Assembly: GCA_032358255.1 (NCBI GenBank)
Contig: JAULBX010007218.1
Coordinates: forward strand, 58,047-122,046
DNA length: 64,000 nt
Origin: Heterotrichella gracilis
Taxonomy: Eukaryota; Sar; Xanthophyceae; Tribonematales; Xanthonemataceae
Direction of reading: 5' to 3'
Of the stretch, positions 24,329 to 36,700 are shown one piece after another. A program made the translations under genes and the position numbers. The notes under the pieces were generated by a model. It did not search any database and had not been told where the DNA came from. It worked only from the letters and a program-made list of their open reading frames with translations. Each line of letters opens with the position of its first letter. Position 1 is the first letter of the stretch.

Positions 24329-26936
24329 ATGCAGGCCATACCAACCGCAAGGTTCACTTGTAGCACCAGTTTTCGGCCCCTGCCTATACCGTTTGCCCAC
24401 AGATCGCTGCGTTCCAGCGGAGGCCATGCCCACCTACGAGCAGTGCGTTGTAGCTCCTCGTCAACCTCGGATAACAGCGAGTTCTCACGCAAGGCGCAGC
24501 AGTTTGTGAAGGATGCGCAGCAAAAGGCCAACGATCTCGCTGAACAAGCCAAGCCGAAAGCTCGTGGGTTTGCCAAGACAGCCTCAAAAAAGTACGGCGC
24601 AATGCATGCATGCATATGCACCTTGTCTCAAAATCTATAGACAAGTGCGCTGTTCAAAAACTGTCCTAGGATTATGCCATTCGCGTTTGCAACCCAACTT
24701 GGCTCACGTCCCATTGCGGGTGCTAGCCACGTATCATGCATATGGCCACATGTAGATGTCAACGTATCCACCTTTGCCTTGGCAGGTTCACGGAAACGTA
24801 TCAGACGGTGGAAGAGGGAGTAAAGAACACCGCTGGCAGGCTGAACAGGGAATACAACATCTCACAGAAGGCCGAGCGCGTGGGCAAAAGGTACCAGCAT
24901 CCCGCAAAAGTTAACCACCACTCGCTCCACACAGGCAGTTCGAAAACTACTAGCACAGATATCAGCCAGTTCCTTTCAACCCACAAACGTGGATTTTGTC
25001 ACCTACTTGTCGCTTGACCAGCTACATGGCTGCGCACACCCTGCAGATGTGGTTTTGCACACGTGGTTAGTCCCTGGAATGTGGTGAACCAACTCCTCAA
25101 CCCCTGCACTCACAGATTTGAGGAGAGTGCACGAGAGGTTGACTCACGGTTTGGGCTGCGCAACAAGCTGAGGGCGCTGGTGGATGACGTGCAGCGGAAG
25201 TGGCCTAGGGTACGCACCCACATGCCATATGTGCGACCCACATGCCGTAGGCTTTAACACAGGCTGTGCAACCACATACAGTGGGTCTCTAAAAGCCTAG
25301 TATTCTCGCACAAAAGCGACATACTGAACAACCGCCTACCCACCTGCACACCTGCCTGTAAGGCCTGAAGCCACCCCTTTCCTTCAAGCCAACACTTCAA
25401 ACCCACCGTCACAACCACCACTCACCCCACCTCTCACCCTCTTGCCACAGTGGAAGCGCCAGCTGCAGGAGTTCTGGGCCACTCCTCTGGGCCAATTGGT
25501 GGCCATCGGGTCCGTGGCATGGCTGTTCTACACTGGCACCATCTTCTGGATGCTGCAGTGGCTGCTGCTCCTGTGGTGGCTGGCACCCCTCTTCGTGGTG
25601 CCGCTGCTGAGGTACATCAACAAGCAGGTACGAGGGGGCTCTCAGTGACAGTACAGTGGCAGTACACAGTAGTGGTGTGGAGTGTGGTCATGGGCTTCAG
25701 TTTTACACCACCCTCGGTCAGGTATGCGCCTCCACATGCACCCTATACATATAGGCCCATTCAGATCTCTCGTTCTACCAAAGAGAGATTATTGTCAGCC
25801 ATAAATGCATTGGGTTTCATCGCTGGTGGGCTGCAACAAGTGGCACTTGGGGCATGGTGTAGTGGCGAAGAAGGCGGCCACAATTACAAGGAAAGGATCG
25901 ACGTCTCCTGAGCACCAACTCCTACCATGCTTTTGTGGGCAAGCGCATTTATGTACTTCACACATACTAAGCAAAAATACGCCACTCTTTGCATCATAGT
26001 AAATTCAGAGAATTCTAGACTCTGGATGTACTCTGATTTGCAATGAGCATATCAAATGCTTGAGGTGACAGAACCACCCACCCCAACCCAACCCAACCCT
26101 TTTTGCAGCAACTTGAGGAGCTTGAGCGCCAGGCCAGGCAGCAACAGGAGGCGCAGCGCGAGGCGGCAAACCCATTTGCGGCATTCGGGAGGGGATTCGC
26201 GTCGGCCACAGGTGCAGGGGGCAAGGCCAAGGGGGGCAAGGCGCAGGAGAAGCCAGGTGCGGTGCAGATTCGCAACCCTAAAGCTTGAACTGGAGAGGGG
26301 CTTTACGCTGGCGGCAGGGGCAGAGGGGCAAAAGGGGGTAGGCGGCAGTGCAGCCGCGCTGTGTGCTTTGAATGCATTGAGAATACGATGGGCTCTTTCC
26401 ATGCAAACGCATGCGCAACCAACGCATGAAGAACGAGTGGTGCCTGGGTAGCGGGTAGTGTTATCCTGTTGGATTTCCCCTCGTGTCCATTCCAATCTTG
26501 TCCATTTCAGGACGTGTGCTTTTCCATCGCACCTGGGTGCTGCTGGTTTTCATTGTGCGAACTGCTTGTGGGAGGTGCTGCGTGTAGTAGGGGCTGGCAG
26601 GGGGTGCTGTGCTGTGAACACGCATGGGCGGTACATGCACAGGTGCAATGGACGTTGCGCATGTTGTTTGCCAGGGATGAAGCCGTATGTGATCTACATA
26701 ATGTGTATCCATGCTGCGCTCAATCCTGCTAGATTGTGTCCTTGCCCATACAGAGCCCTCGTTGCTGTGAAGTGCACATTGGGTTTCTGCATGGTGTTGG
26801 TGGTTGGGGTTCAGCTGCAAGCTTTAGGGTTTTCACGGGGTTTCTCCATCGTGGTGCAGGCAAGCGGCGCAGCTACTCACAGCAGGATGGGCCAGTCATC
26901 GACGCAGAGTGGACCTCTGTGGATGACGGGAAATAA
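24329..26936 (+). CDS. chloroplast-targeted membrane protein, envelope-protein-like
   Basis: Six exons: 24329-24591, 24786-24890, 25116-25209, 25451-25627, 26109-26256, 26860-26936. Phases are kept and give 287 residues. The first 45 residues are rich in Arg, Ser and Ala and poor in acids (MQAIPTARFTCSTSFRP), like a transit peptide ending near AVRCSSSS. A charged amphipathic helical region follows (FVKDAQQKANDLAEQAKPKA; FEESAREVDSRFG), then two close hydrophobic segments in exon 4 (residues about 165-210, rich in Leu and Trp), then a Gln/Ala-rich tail ending GPVIDAEWTSVDDGK. This layout recalls plant chloroplast inner-envelope proteins of unknown function. It is seen, not proven. An in-frame ATG lies seven codons upstream at 24308. 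If exon 5 is not spliced, it runs to a stop at 26286-26288 and gives a shorter end. Confidence 0.75.
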
Positions 26937-28339
26937 GCTTGTGGTCCCTGGCGGTGCACAGGCTTCCGGATTCCAATGGGTTCCTTCTGGAGGGAAATGC
27001 AGCATGCTGTTGGGCGTGGGATGGGTTTGTGGAGGGCAAGGGGGGGTGCAGTGCTTGTAGAGTAGGCTAGCAATGGTTGTGTGTGGATGAGTGTGGTGTG
27101 TAGAGTACTTGTGTGTGGGGGGGAACAGGGTTTAGGGGAAAGGGTTTGTGCTTGTGTTCAGCGGAGGTGAGGGCGGGAGGGTGTGTGTTGTGAACTATGG
27201 GTGGGTGATGGCGGCCTGTGTGGGGTGGGGGATCAGCACGCCAGCCGTTGAAACTGGAATGGGCTGTTTTGGGTTGCTTACCTCTAAGGTGGGATTTATA
27301 TGTGCCAAGTGGTGGTGCAGCCAGGTCGCAAGGTCGCAAGGTCCTGGACCAACAATTAAGCAGCTGCTGTCAGGGTGGGCATTGGTCATGTTGGGATGCA
27401 GCAGCAGCACCTGCAGCTGCAGAATTTGTGTATTACTATGTGTTGACAATGTCTGAGTGTGCGGCATTGTGATGACTTGCATGGGCAGGGTGTGGGGAGT
27501 AGATCCCAATCCATTGTTCAAAGCAATGTGCCAGGCCCTCTGTTTGAGCACTGGGAGTCTGGGCTGCAAACAGCAGCCTGCAAAGAAAGCAGCGAATGTG
27601 AAAATCAGACTATTTAGGGTTGCCAGTTGGAGCCCTCTTACCCTAAATGCATTTCTAGGAACCCTCCATGGTCGCAACCTCCATGCATTTCGGGCATGCT
27701 GCCAACCAGCTGCAGCTCGACGGAGCTCGAGCCGCAAACTGCTACAACATGAAGGGCTGCGAGCTGATGGACAGCAGTGCGTTTTGCAACACCAGACCAG
27801 TTGGTGAACAAGGCTGCTTACTAAGCAGCCTGAGGCTCACTGAGTGTAGATAGCAAGTGATCCTACTTAAAGTTTGACGTTGAGTTCCCTGAGAGGAACT
27901 GCTTGTTGCCTGTGCCGCCAGACTGAGTAATCTAAGAGTAATCATTAGCAAGTTGCTGAGTCGTAAGCCTCAGGCCGCCTGACAGTGTTACATTATTGAC
28001 ACAGTGAGCTTTTTACCCAGTTCGAAACACCTGAGGTGCTGTGACGGCAGCTGTGTGGCTGTGCCTCGGGTACTGAGTAAGGTCACTTGATAGCAGCTGG
28101 CAGCATCTCCTAAGGGGATAAACTTACAAGCGTTGGCAAGTTGCACAGTATTTTACACCGTTTAGTGAAGCCTTGACTCGAGCTGAGCTCGTTGGTTGAC
28201 AGCCCTCAGGAATCCCACCATTATGGTTCACAACACTGGCAGTTACAACTTTCATTGGATTCCAGCTATGTCCAGTTGCAACTGACAGCTTAAACATTTC
28301 CAACACCAGTGGCACTGCAAATCCATCCCCATTTACAAC
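26937..28339. other. intergenic stretch
   Basis: A GT-rich 3' flank at 27000-27200 gives way to mixed sequence. A minus-strand frame open for about 180 codons (27195-27737) has no splice or composition support. A small direct repeat, ggtcgcaaggtcgcaaggtc, lies at about 27325-27345. Confidence 0.45.
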
Positions 28340-31300
28340 ATGGACATCTTCATGGTGCCCCGCCAGCTGTTCCAATCAGCCACAGCCCTCTTCCTCCTCC
28401 CCTTCCACATCGCGTTCTTCCTGCTGTCTACCTACATCGAGGCATACAGGATGCTCATTGCAGCGGGGTTTGCGATAGCCGGGGCTTATGCTGGGTTCCT
28501 GCTGGGGTGCCTGTGGCTGTGGGGGATGGTGGTGGGGAGTTTGCTGCGCGCGCCCGGGGAGGTGTGGAGGATGGTGGTGGGAGCGTGGGGTGGTGGGGAG
28601 GAGGGCGCAGGTGTGGTCAAGGGAGGGGAGCAGTGGGAGCAGGAGGGGAGGAGCAAGCGGTATTGGGCCGATCAGAATGGTGAGTGGCATAGTATGTATT
28701 ACGTATTGCGCATGCGTCAGGATGACGTGACATGGCAGGGCATGCATGCACTGGGTTGCACAAGTTTTGCTTGATGTCATTGCTGTATGGATGTCAGACC
28801 TTGCAGGCCTTGCAAGATCTGCTACCCATGCGCCTTGTCATCAAGCATATCTTTTGCAACCCAGTGCATGCATGCCCTTATAATGCCTTCACAATCTACT
28901 GCATATTATGCCCTATTGCTTTGCACTCGGCACGCAGTATATGCCAAATTGGATGGCATGCCCCATGTTGGATGGGGTTGCAGCTACAGCCTTGTCACCC
29001 ACATCCCCAGTATATAATAGCATACAGCAGCAATACGTTGTTGTCGTCACCACCTCTGACATGCGTCTTCTTGCAGTAGAAAATCATCTGCCTGTCACTT
29101 AAAATGCCGGGCTGATAATAATATGTGATGTGCAGCCAGCGCTAAGATTTGTACTCCTGTGGGTCTCCCTGTCATTCACAACTTGTTTGCGCAACCATTA
29201 ATGCCATTGACTTTTCCAATTGTTGCCTAGGCCATGCACAGACATCAGCAGCGGGTCAGCCCCAGCCCCAGTCCGCATCTTCTCCTCCTCCGCGCTCCAC
29301 ATACACTGAGGTGGGGGCGTTGGGAGGGGGTTGGGGTGGGATTTTGAGGGGTGCAGGGTGCGTATTGTTGTTGAGGGTTTGTTTTGGGGTGTCTGCGGGG
29401 ATTGGTGGTGAGGCTTGTGGGGGTGAGGCCTGAGCACCCGGGGGGTTTAGGGTGTGAGTTGTGAATAATATAGAATTGAGGCCTTTGGTGTGCATGCATT
29501 CACTCGTTTTATGTGCCCCCTTGCACCACCCATTCTGGTATGTGCCCGCGATGCTAGCATGATTGAGCACGCCTGACCTTGGTGCAAGCCTGACCTTGGC
29601 GTTGCCCTCCCCTGCAGCTGCCCAAGAGCTTCCTGGTGCCCATAACGGGTGTGACAGAGGAAGAGGAGGTGCTGGAGGGGGCAGAGCCACAAGGCGCAGC
29701 TCCAGCCAAGTTCCAAATTGAGCCTGTGAGGGTTGTGCAGCCAGGGGGAGAAGTGACACAGGGGAGGGCAAGCCGGGGTGCAGAGATCCAGCCCTCAATG
29801 GAGGACTCAGCAAGGGTTGGGTGGGAGGGCGCGGGTGTTGCCCAGCAGATGGAGCCTGCCCTGAGGATTGCTGCGGGAGACGTTGATGGTACGCCCCCTG
29901 GGCTGGTGGCAGGCATGTGCAGGTTGAGTGAGGGGTTGTGTTGCCAGTGTGGTGTTTCTTCCAGTGTCGCACAGTCGCACCAAGGGGTGGTCATTGCAGT
30001 CGATGCCCGCGCAACCTCGCATGATGTGCCACAAGCAGCGTGCAGTGATTCGGGTGTTGAATCAGGGTCAGTCAAAACTCACCACCAGCTGTTAGAACCA
30101 TGCGCAAGCACATCAAGGGTACAGCCACTGGTTGATGAGTTGCCATTGCACAATGACGATTCTGTCTCAGGGTGTGATCTAGTCACGTGCAAGGGGGGCG
30201 CAAGCAGGGCAGTGTTGGCGCATGTGACTGCAATCGAGCAGCAGTTGGGACAGGACAGTGGTTGCGCATCCCCCGTTTCCCCTGTGGATCCCAGCTTTTG
30301 GCGCAGCCCAGCGTTTGCTTTGGGATGCGCTTTGACTTTTAAGGCTGCTGCCATGTTGCAGCAAGCTAGCTGAGGGGCATCCACACAGCTTTACACCTTG
30401 CACGCCACATTCAATGTGCATATTTTTGGTGAATGAAGTGTGCACCCTGTGCGCATAACAGAACTGAAGATTAACTCGCTTTTGTATACTACTTTTAGTA
30501 CCAGGCTGTGTGGATGGTCAAGCGTTTTGAGCATGTGCTTCCATGTTTGGACACATTGCGTTTGTTCACCACCCAATTTTGCGCTGCTTGGTAGGCATTG
30601 CTTAACTTCCTAGTGTTTTCATGTATGTATGCAAATTTTAGTTTCATAACGACTTTCAGTATCATGTTTTGTGTCTGAGTAGCAGTGTATCATGTTGCAA
30701 CCCTTAGTATATTTTCAACTGTTTTCGCAACAACTTTTGTGCAGATTTGCACCGTGGTACAGTGTCACAGGAGAACAGATTGTAAGTCAAAACAAAATGC
30801 TGTTAATTCCTGCATGCTAGAAGGATCGCTTTGAATCATATACCCATTTGCACCCCTGGATGTGATGCTGATGCCCAAATTTGACCTGCATGCAGGTGCT
30901 GCACCTCCTGTTCCAAGGGCCTCTCAGCTGACCCAGACCCCTGCACAGGACAAGGGCATTGTACCTCTGCCGCTGCCAGTCACCACGTCACCTGCCCCTA
31001 CCATCCCTGTAAGCACCACAGCAAAGCCACCTGTCCCCGAGTCCGTCCTGCTTGCCAGGGAGTTCCTTGCTGCAAAAGATGAGACAGCCAGCACCGGGAG
31101 CTATGAGCCACCCTCCACCCCTTCAAGGGAGGCAGTCGAAGAGAAGCTGCTGCGCGCGCAGAACGTCTCCAAGTATACGTCTGACATCCTGAAGTCGCTG
31201 TCGCCACAGCGCTTGCCCTCAGCGGGGGGTTCAACCGCTATGTCCAGCCCTGGACCAGAGCCGCTGCAGTCCCACAGCTTTGATCCGGTGCAGTCCTACC

Positions 31301-31521
31301 GGGTGGAGATCACTCCAGAGTCCTCTTTCAGCAGCCAAGCGGGGGACACCCCACCGACTGTGAACCGGGATGAGCTGAGGGCGATTGCAGAGGAGGGCGC
31401 AGGGTCAGAGGTGGGGTCCAGCTCGTCACTGGGGAGCGTGGAGGGCAAGATGCGCAGCAAGGGGGGCCTGAAGGGGCTTACAAAAGGGTTGACCAAGATG
31501 CTGCCGCAGTCACTTTGGTAA
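28340..31521 (+). CDS. membrane protein with long disordered tail, hypothetical
   Basis: I do not recognise this protein. Four exons: 28340-28679, 29231-29310, 29618-29888, 30896-31521. All phases are kept and the product is 438 residues. The first 65 residues hold two or three hydrophobic segments (LFQSATALFLLPFHIAFFLL; AAGFAIAGAYAGFLLGCLWL) that would anchor it in a membrane. The rest is Gly, Pro, Ser and Glu rich and probably disordered, with short repeats such as GLKGLTKGLTKML at the C-terminus, which may form a basic amphipathic helix. ATG at 28340 has a good context (acaacATGGAC). The third exon can also be read without a break from 29889 to a stop at 30371-30373, giving a different end. 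No catalytic motif is seen. Confidence 0.65.
29889..30373 (+). other. open read-through extension of exon 3 (alternative C-terminus)
   Basis: Past the exon 3 donor the same frame stays open for about 160 further codons to a TGA. It ends with a hydrophobic stretch (FALGCALTFKAAAMLQQA). Such a length without a stop is unlikely by chance, so intron retention or an alternative last exon is possible. Confidence 0.45.
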
Positions 31522-32396
31522 ACATGCGGTGCAATCAACCTGTTTACAGGACAGCGCATTGACACAATACACAACACAGCCAATTGGTGTGGACAAAGAG
31601 TGATGTCCTGGTGATGCTAGCACTCCAGTTTGGCAGGCTTGGAAATACGCATCCTAACAAGTGTGAATGTTGGAAAGTGCTGTCAGCTTTGCCTTCCATT
31701 TGTCTTGTGGTAGATTATTCCAATGTCACATATGCGTTATGCTATGATCATGTCTGACTGTCAAAGCAGCGTGGGAAATCGGAGTGTTGTCCCATTTTCA
31801 AGCCAGGTGCTCATTGAAGGTTTGCGCAAAATTGCTGCTAAGCATGAACCATTGTTCACCTGTCAACCAAACAGTGTCAAACAGACTTTCCCCCTCTAAA
31901 CTGGGTAGAATTGATTTGCATTGTTGTGTATTTCTGAAAGTAAGGACAATCAGCACTTGAAACTGCTTTCTGTTGAACGTTCCTGGTTGATGTTTCACCT
32001 TGGTGTGAGTAGGGTTGTGAATGCTGATTTAGCTGAAGCTGGCACTAGCATGCAGCCACCGCGCCACTATGGCCCTGGGGATCAGCGGACCTCAAATTTG
32101 CTGAACGGGTCGATAATAGCTTTCTTGAAACTTTTGCGCAACTTTTTGAACAGCTTGCTCAGACCAGTCTGCTTCTTGCTTGGAGTTCCCAAACGTGGGT
32201 GACTTGCCCCCCCTTGCAGTTGTGCCTCTGGCCCTGCAACGACAGCGCAAACCCTTAGGGTTTAGGGTGGGGCATGACAAGGAATTAACCGCACAGGCAG
32301 GACGGTAAGGTGCTCGCTGCACCCAAGGGTGGGATGGGGCTTCCTTTTCTGATAATATGCGCAACAGAGTGGATCAACAGGGCATTGGGCATTGGG
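31522..32396. other. intergenic stretch between two convergent genes
   Basis: No exon is supported. A telomere-like acccttagggtttagggt lies at about 32250-32268. Confidence 0.5.
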
Positions 32397-33154
32397 CTAC
32401 ATTTGGCCAAGGAATGCACTGCAGTCACCTGGTTGAGAGTTGCCATTGCACTGATCTTCGACCTCAGATGGCCCAAAGGGGTAGTTGCCGTGGCCTTTGG
32501 TGTCGGATTCCAACCGCAGCATGCTGTCCACTTCTCCATCCTGGCTGCACGATGGAGCATAGGCGCTGGTCACATAGCATGAGCCTTCACTGGGTGTGTT
32601 GCCATTGGGCGAGGCTGGTCGGGTGAGCCAGTCGTCAAAGGTGGTCACCAGCGCCCCTAGGCTTTCTTCAGAGTGTTTGGAAGCTGCTTGTGCCGTGGTG
32701 GAGAAGGTTGTGGTGTGCTCTAGGGTGCTGTAGATAGAGCTGAGGAGGGCTTGGGTGCGAGGGGTGGGGCAGGTGGGGAGAGCGCCTGCACATCGCAAAA
32801 GGTTAACCTTGTGAGGAAGCTATGTTACAAGATGAATAAACATCAGCTGGCGCTCAAGAGCTTGACCAAGGCTGCTTTTGTAGCCACAAGTTTGAAGTTT
32901 TTCCAAAGGTGGGTTCAGTGCCATATGGCATGCACGCTCACCGCTGTTTCTCAGTCGCACGCAGCACCCTGCAGGTCCTCCAGCTGCCCTGCGAGAGCAA
33001 CCACCTGCTCCTGGGTTGGTTCCGAAAGACCAGATGCTGGCGTTGGGTTGTGGGTGGCCATCAGGCTCAACGTCACCGACTCGCAAAGGTGAAGCGTGCT
33101 GTTCAACAGCTGGTGCCATGACTCTGTACTGGGGCTGGGTGGCGTCGAGGCCAT
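32397..33154 (-). CDS. hypothetical protein, probably helical
   Basis: I do not recognise this protein. Two exons, 33154-32968 and 32785-32397, join in phase 1 to give 191 residues. The ATG at 33154 has an excellent context (gccaccATGG). The first two thirds look helical and polar (WHQLLNSTLHLCESVTLSL; TQEQVVALAGQLEDLQGAL; TQALLSSIYSTLEHTTTF), as in small subunits of tethering, Mediator or kinetochore complexes, but no family signature is clear. The last 60 residues are acidic, Ser- and Gly-rich and probably unstructured. The gene is divergent to the SET-domain gene, with 587 bases between start codons. Confidence 0.6.
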
Positions 33155-33741
33155 GGTGGCGTTTACCAAGAGCAGCGATTTGGGTTTGTTACTCCACGCA
33201 GTAATATGGTTGGTTGGAAACAGCGTTGGAAAGCTTCCATGCTACACAGCTCTTCAAATCAGAGTTGGGTCAGGAACGGCATCTGGCGCATTCGGTCTGG
33301 CCTTTTCTCGCACACGCACTGGGCAGGGGCACAAAAACGGGCATACATCACTGCGATTGCGCTGAAATAAAAAACCCGTATCTTGGATTCAGGTGTTGGG
33401 ACTAGTCTTTGAACCTGGGTTGCCAAATTGCTAGCCACCCATCACCTCGTTTGCTTGAACTGGAAAGCCCCCTGGCAGATGCATGCATGCATTAGCGCAC
33501 AAGCATCGCCCACCATACGTATACAGGCCCGCAGCAGGTCTTTTACCTTGCAAGACAACTCTCGCAACTGTTCTGACACCCCGCCGCAGTATGTTCACCT
33601 CAGCAGCCATGCATGCATGCAATTTGCCCATCACCAAGCCACACACAACTCAGTGACCTTTCCAGCATGAAAGCCTGTATGATCTGCAAACCCCAATCCT
33701 GATACTTGTGTTCTGTTTAGTGGAACGGACCAACGAACAGC
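33155..33741. promoter_or_regulatory. shared 5' region of two divergent genes
   Basis: Separates the start codons of the hypothetical gene (-) and the SET gene (+). It carries two short gcatgcatgc tracts at about 33480 and 33608, but no recognisable core promoter. Confidence 0.4.
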
Positions 33742-36700
33742 ATGTTGGACGCCATCAGGAAGGCAAGTCTTAGCCCGAATGTTGGCACTGAAACATGCCC
33801 ACGCCACCCTTGATTGTACACGGCGCACGTGCTACAACTGACTTGCTTTGTTGCTGTGTACGGCTTTATTCTTTAGTGGCAGCCCATTGCATCTCTCTCC
33901 ACTGTTCCTGGTTAGCCATTGGCAGCGGCCTGTCAGAGCGCCAGACTCCCAAAGGCTTGCCCCTCCGCGCCCCAAAACCCTCTCCAGACCTCTCCAGCAC
34001 CGTCTGCAAACTGTAGATACACAACTATAAAGCAAGACTCTGCATTCTTTATTGACAATTTCCAAACACCTCCAGCCCCACTTCCCAACTGCACAGGTCC
34101 TCCACCGGTGGAGCGCCCGCGCCCTGTCTGAGCGCCTTGACAAGCGGCGGCTGCAGCACCACATGGACCTACACAGGCTGTACCTACTCACGCAGCACCA
34201 CACGCAGCAGGCAAGGGGTGCGTGGCGGAGGTGAAAAGGGAGGGGGTGTGGGGGGGGTAGAAGTTGCACATGCAATTGCAAGAACGGCTTCCAAACCGAG
34301 ACACGGTGTATATCATATCTTTGTGGTGGAATAAATCCCCTACATACATACCATAAAAGTGCATGACCCATGTGCAGCACCACATGGACCTGCACAGGCT
34401 GTATATGCTCACGCAGCACCACACGCGCCAGACAAAGGGTGCGTGGCGGGGGGCAGGTGGGAGGGGAGGAACCACCACGCAGTGCGCTAGGGTCCTAAAT
34501 GGCGGGAACCCCTCACGTGTGCTCTTGGCTGCTGCTTGTGCAAGCAAGCAGGGCATGCTTTGGGTTGCAAGCCTGGCGCTTGTCGTAGCCCCATGGGGTT
34601 TAGGGTATTAGGGTTCGAGGCGCGCCGGCTATGCAAGGGGTGAGAATATGTATTGTGTTGCAGGGGAGGAGGTGGATGACGACTACGTGCAGCGGCTGAG
34701 CGAGCAGGGGTCACAGCTAGGGTTTGAGGTGCGCCGGCTAGGGTACTGAGCAAAACTCTACACAGTATACTGAGTGGTAGACCCGCTCCTCAGCACGCAA
34801 GTGAGGGCACGGTTTGTTTTAGCGCCCCCATTGCACATTGCGGGTGCTGCATGCGATTTGCCAATGATGGGCCCGGCATGATTCCTTACCATTGCACAAG
34901 GAGCACACCTTGGTCTAGGATGTGTAGACAACCATACAACCACACCTCATGGGGTTGTGTACTAGGAGCATGAAACCCCACTAATGGTGATTGGTACTAT
35001 CGTAGATGGCATGTGGGTATCCCAGCCCCCCTTACACCCCCCCGTTGCCCATCCGCAGGCGCTGCAAAGCGTGGTGGGTGAAGCGCTCCAAGCCCAGCTC
35101 CTTGCCATTGCACAAGCACACCATCAAGTGCTGGTATCAGCTGGGGACCCCGCCCCTTCAGGCTCTGCATTCGCAGCGTGGGCCGACCATGCGGCGCCAC
35201 CCATCGGACACTACAGGGGGAGGGGGTTGGCGATGGATGTGCCAGAGGAGGGCAGGGGGGGAACTGGAGGGGAGGCCCCGGAAGCACATGCCATGTGCGT
35301 GTGTTGTGGGGTCGTTAGGGTATTTAGGGTTTAAGGTTTGTTAGGTGAAGGTTGTCTTACAAGGGGGCTGTTAATACAAGAGCTTTGAGAGGCATGCAGA
35401 ATGGCTTTTGGGTTTGGGTTAGTTTAGGAAGCATTCCCCAGGCATTGGTAGGGTTTGAAGGGGTTTTTGAGGTTTCTTTGCTCTTACAGGTTACTTGATG
35501 AGCAGTACCCTCCCGGGGTGGGGCTGTCAATGTCAGATATCTCCCAACTGCTACAGGTAAGGAGACCCTCCCGTGGGGCATGCATGAATGGGTTAGGTCA
35601 AGGGTAATAAGCTAACAACAGGAATGGTTTGGTGCATGCATTCCACCAAGCACATAGGTAGCAGCCAGCCTTGCACAGCATGTACCACACACGGCTCTGT
35701 GCTGCGTGTGCATGTGCATGCACTGAACCTTGCAAGCACCACATCTGCCATTATACTTGCAAGTGCAGCCTGATGAAATTTAATTTTGCTCCTCATTGTT
35801 CTGAGAGCGCTGGTAATAAGCGCAGAATCGCGCCTGCAATTGCGGTGTGATTGAGATCAACCCCTTGCACATTTCTGAATGCTCCTGCACATCATTTGTT
35901 ATGCCCTCACCCCGCTGTCACCCTATCCCGGTTCGGCTATGGTTTTTATGCACTCACAGGGACTGTACAAGTAATATTTCAATCAACAGGCCTTCACCCT
36001 CTATCCCTCTCACCCAGCCCTAAACCCTAAACTTGAAACCCTAAAACCCTGCCCTGCAGGAGCGACTAGGGTTCAGCACCCACGTGGCACCCTCCGCCAT
36101 CCAGCACGCTGCTGCTGGCAGGGGGCTGTGGCTGGCAGGCGGGGCAAGGGTGGGTGAGGTGGTGGCACTCTACCCAGGGCCAGTGTACACCCAACACCAC
36201 TACAGGTGGGCTGCAAAACCCTGGCGTAGGGTTAATGAGCAATGGCATGCCTCAAATGTGCTCTTGCATTGACGCTGCAATAGGATAGAAGTTCAAAATG
36301 GGAAGGTAATTAATTGGGTTTTCACCACGAATCACCGCCGTGTGAAGGGAGTATTTAGCAAGACTTTTGAGACATTTAAGAGGGCGCAAACCCGGGCTCA
36401 GCAGTATGACAGGTGCGATAAGAGGCATGGCTGGTCGTCCACCGGTCGCCATCAGTAATTTGAAAAGCATTGGCTCTTGGGTGAGGCATTTTCTCAACTG
36501 GGTATTTTCAAACACAGTGGGGTGTGCGCACTTGCTCATATTGAATAGGATGTCTGTGGATGCAGGGACATCCCTGGCTACCCCAAGGTTGACCGGGACA
36601 ATGAGTACCTGCTGGCTCGACAAGGGGGGGCTATAGTTGACGGCAAGCCCTGGGGGGAGGGCAGGCAGGCACTGAGCAACACCTGGCCACTGCCTGCGCT

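Noticed and set aside
24085-24621. Minus-strand frame of 178 codons
   Set aside because: Overlaps the transit-peptide exon on the plus strand, which has a coherent six-exon model.
27195-27737. Minus-strand frame of 180 codons
   Set aside because: His/Pro/Thr-rich, with no acceptor or donor fitting neighbours and no recognisable motif; likely the complement of a GT-rich 3' flank.
34211-34217. GC donor (CAG^GCAAGG) at the end of SETD9-like exon 2
   Set aside because: That junction gives a stop in the next exon; the gtgcgt donor seven bases on keeps the frame.
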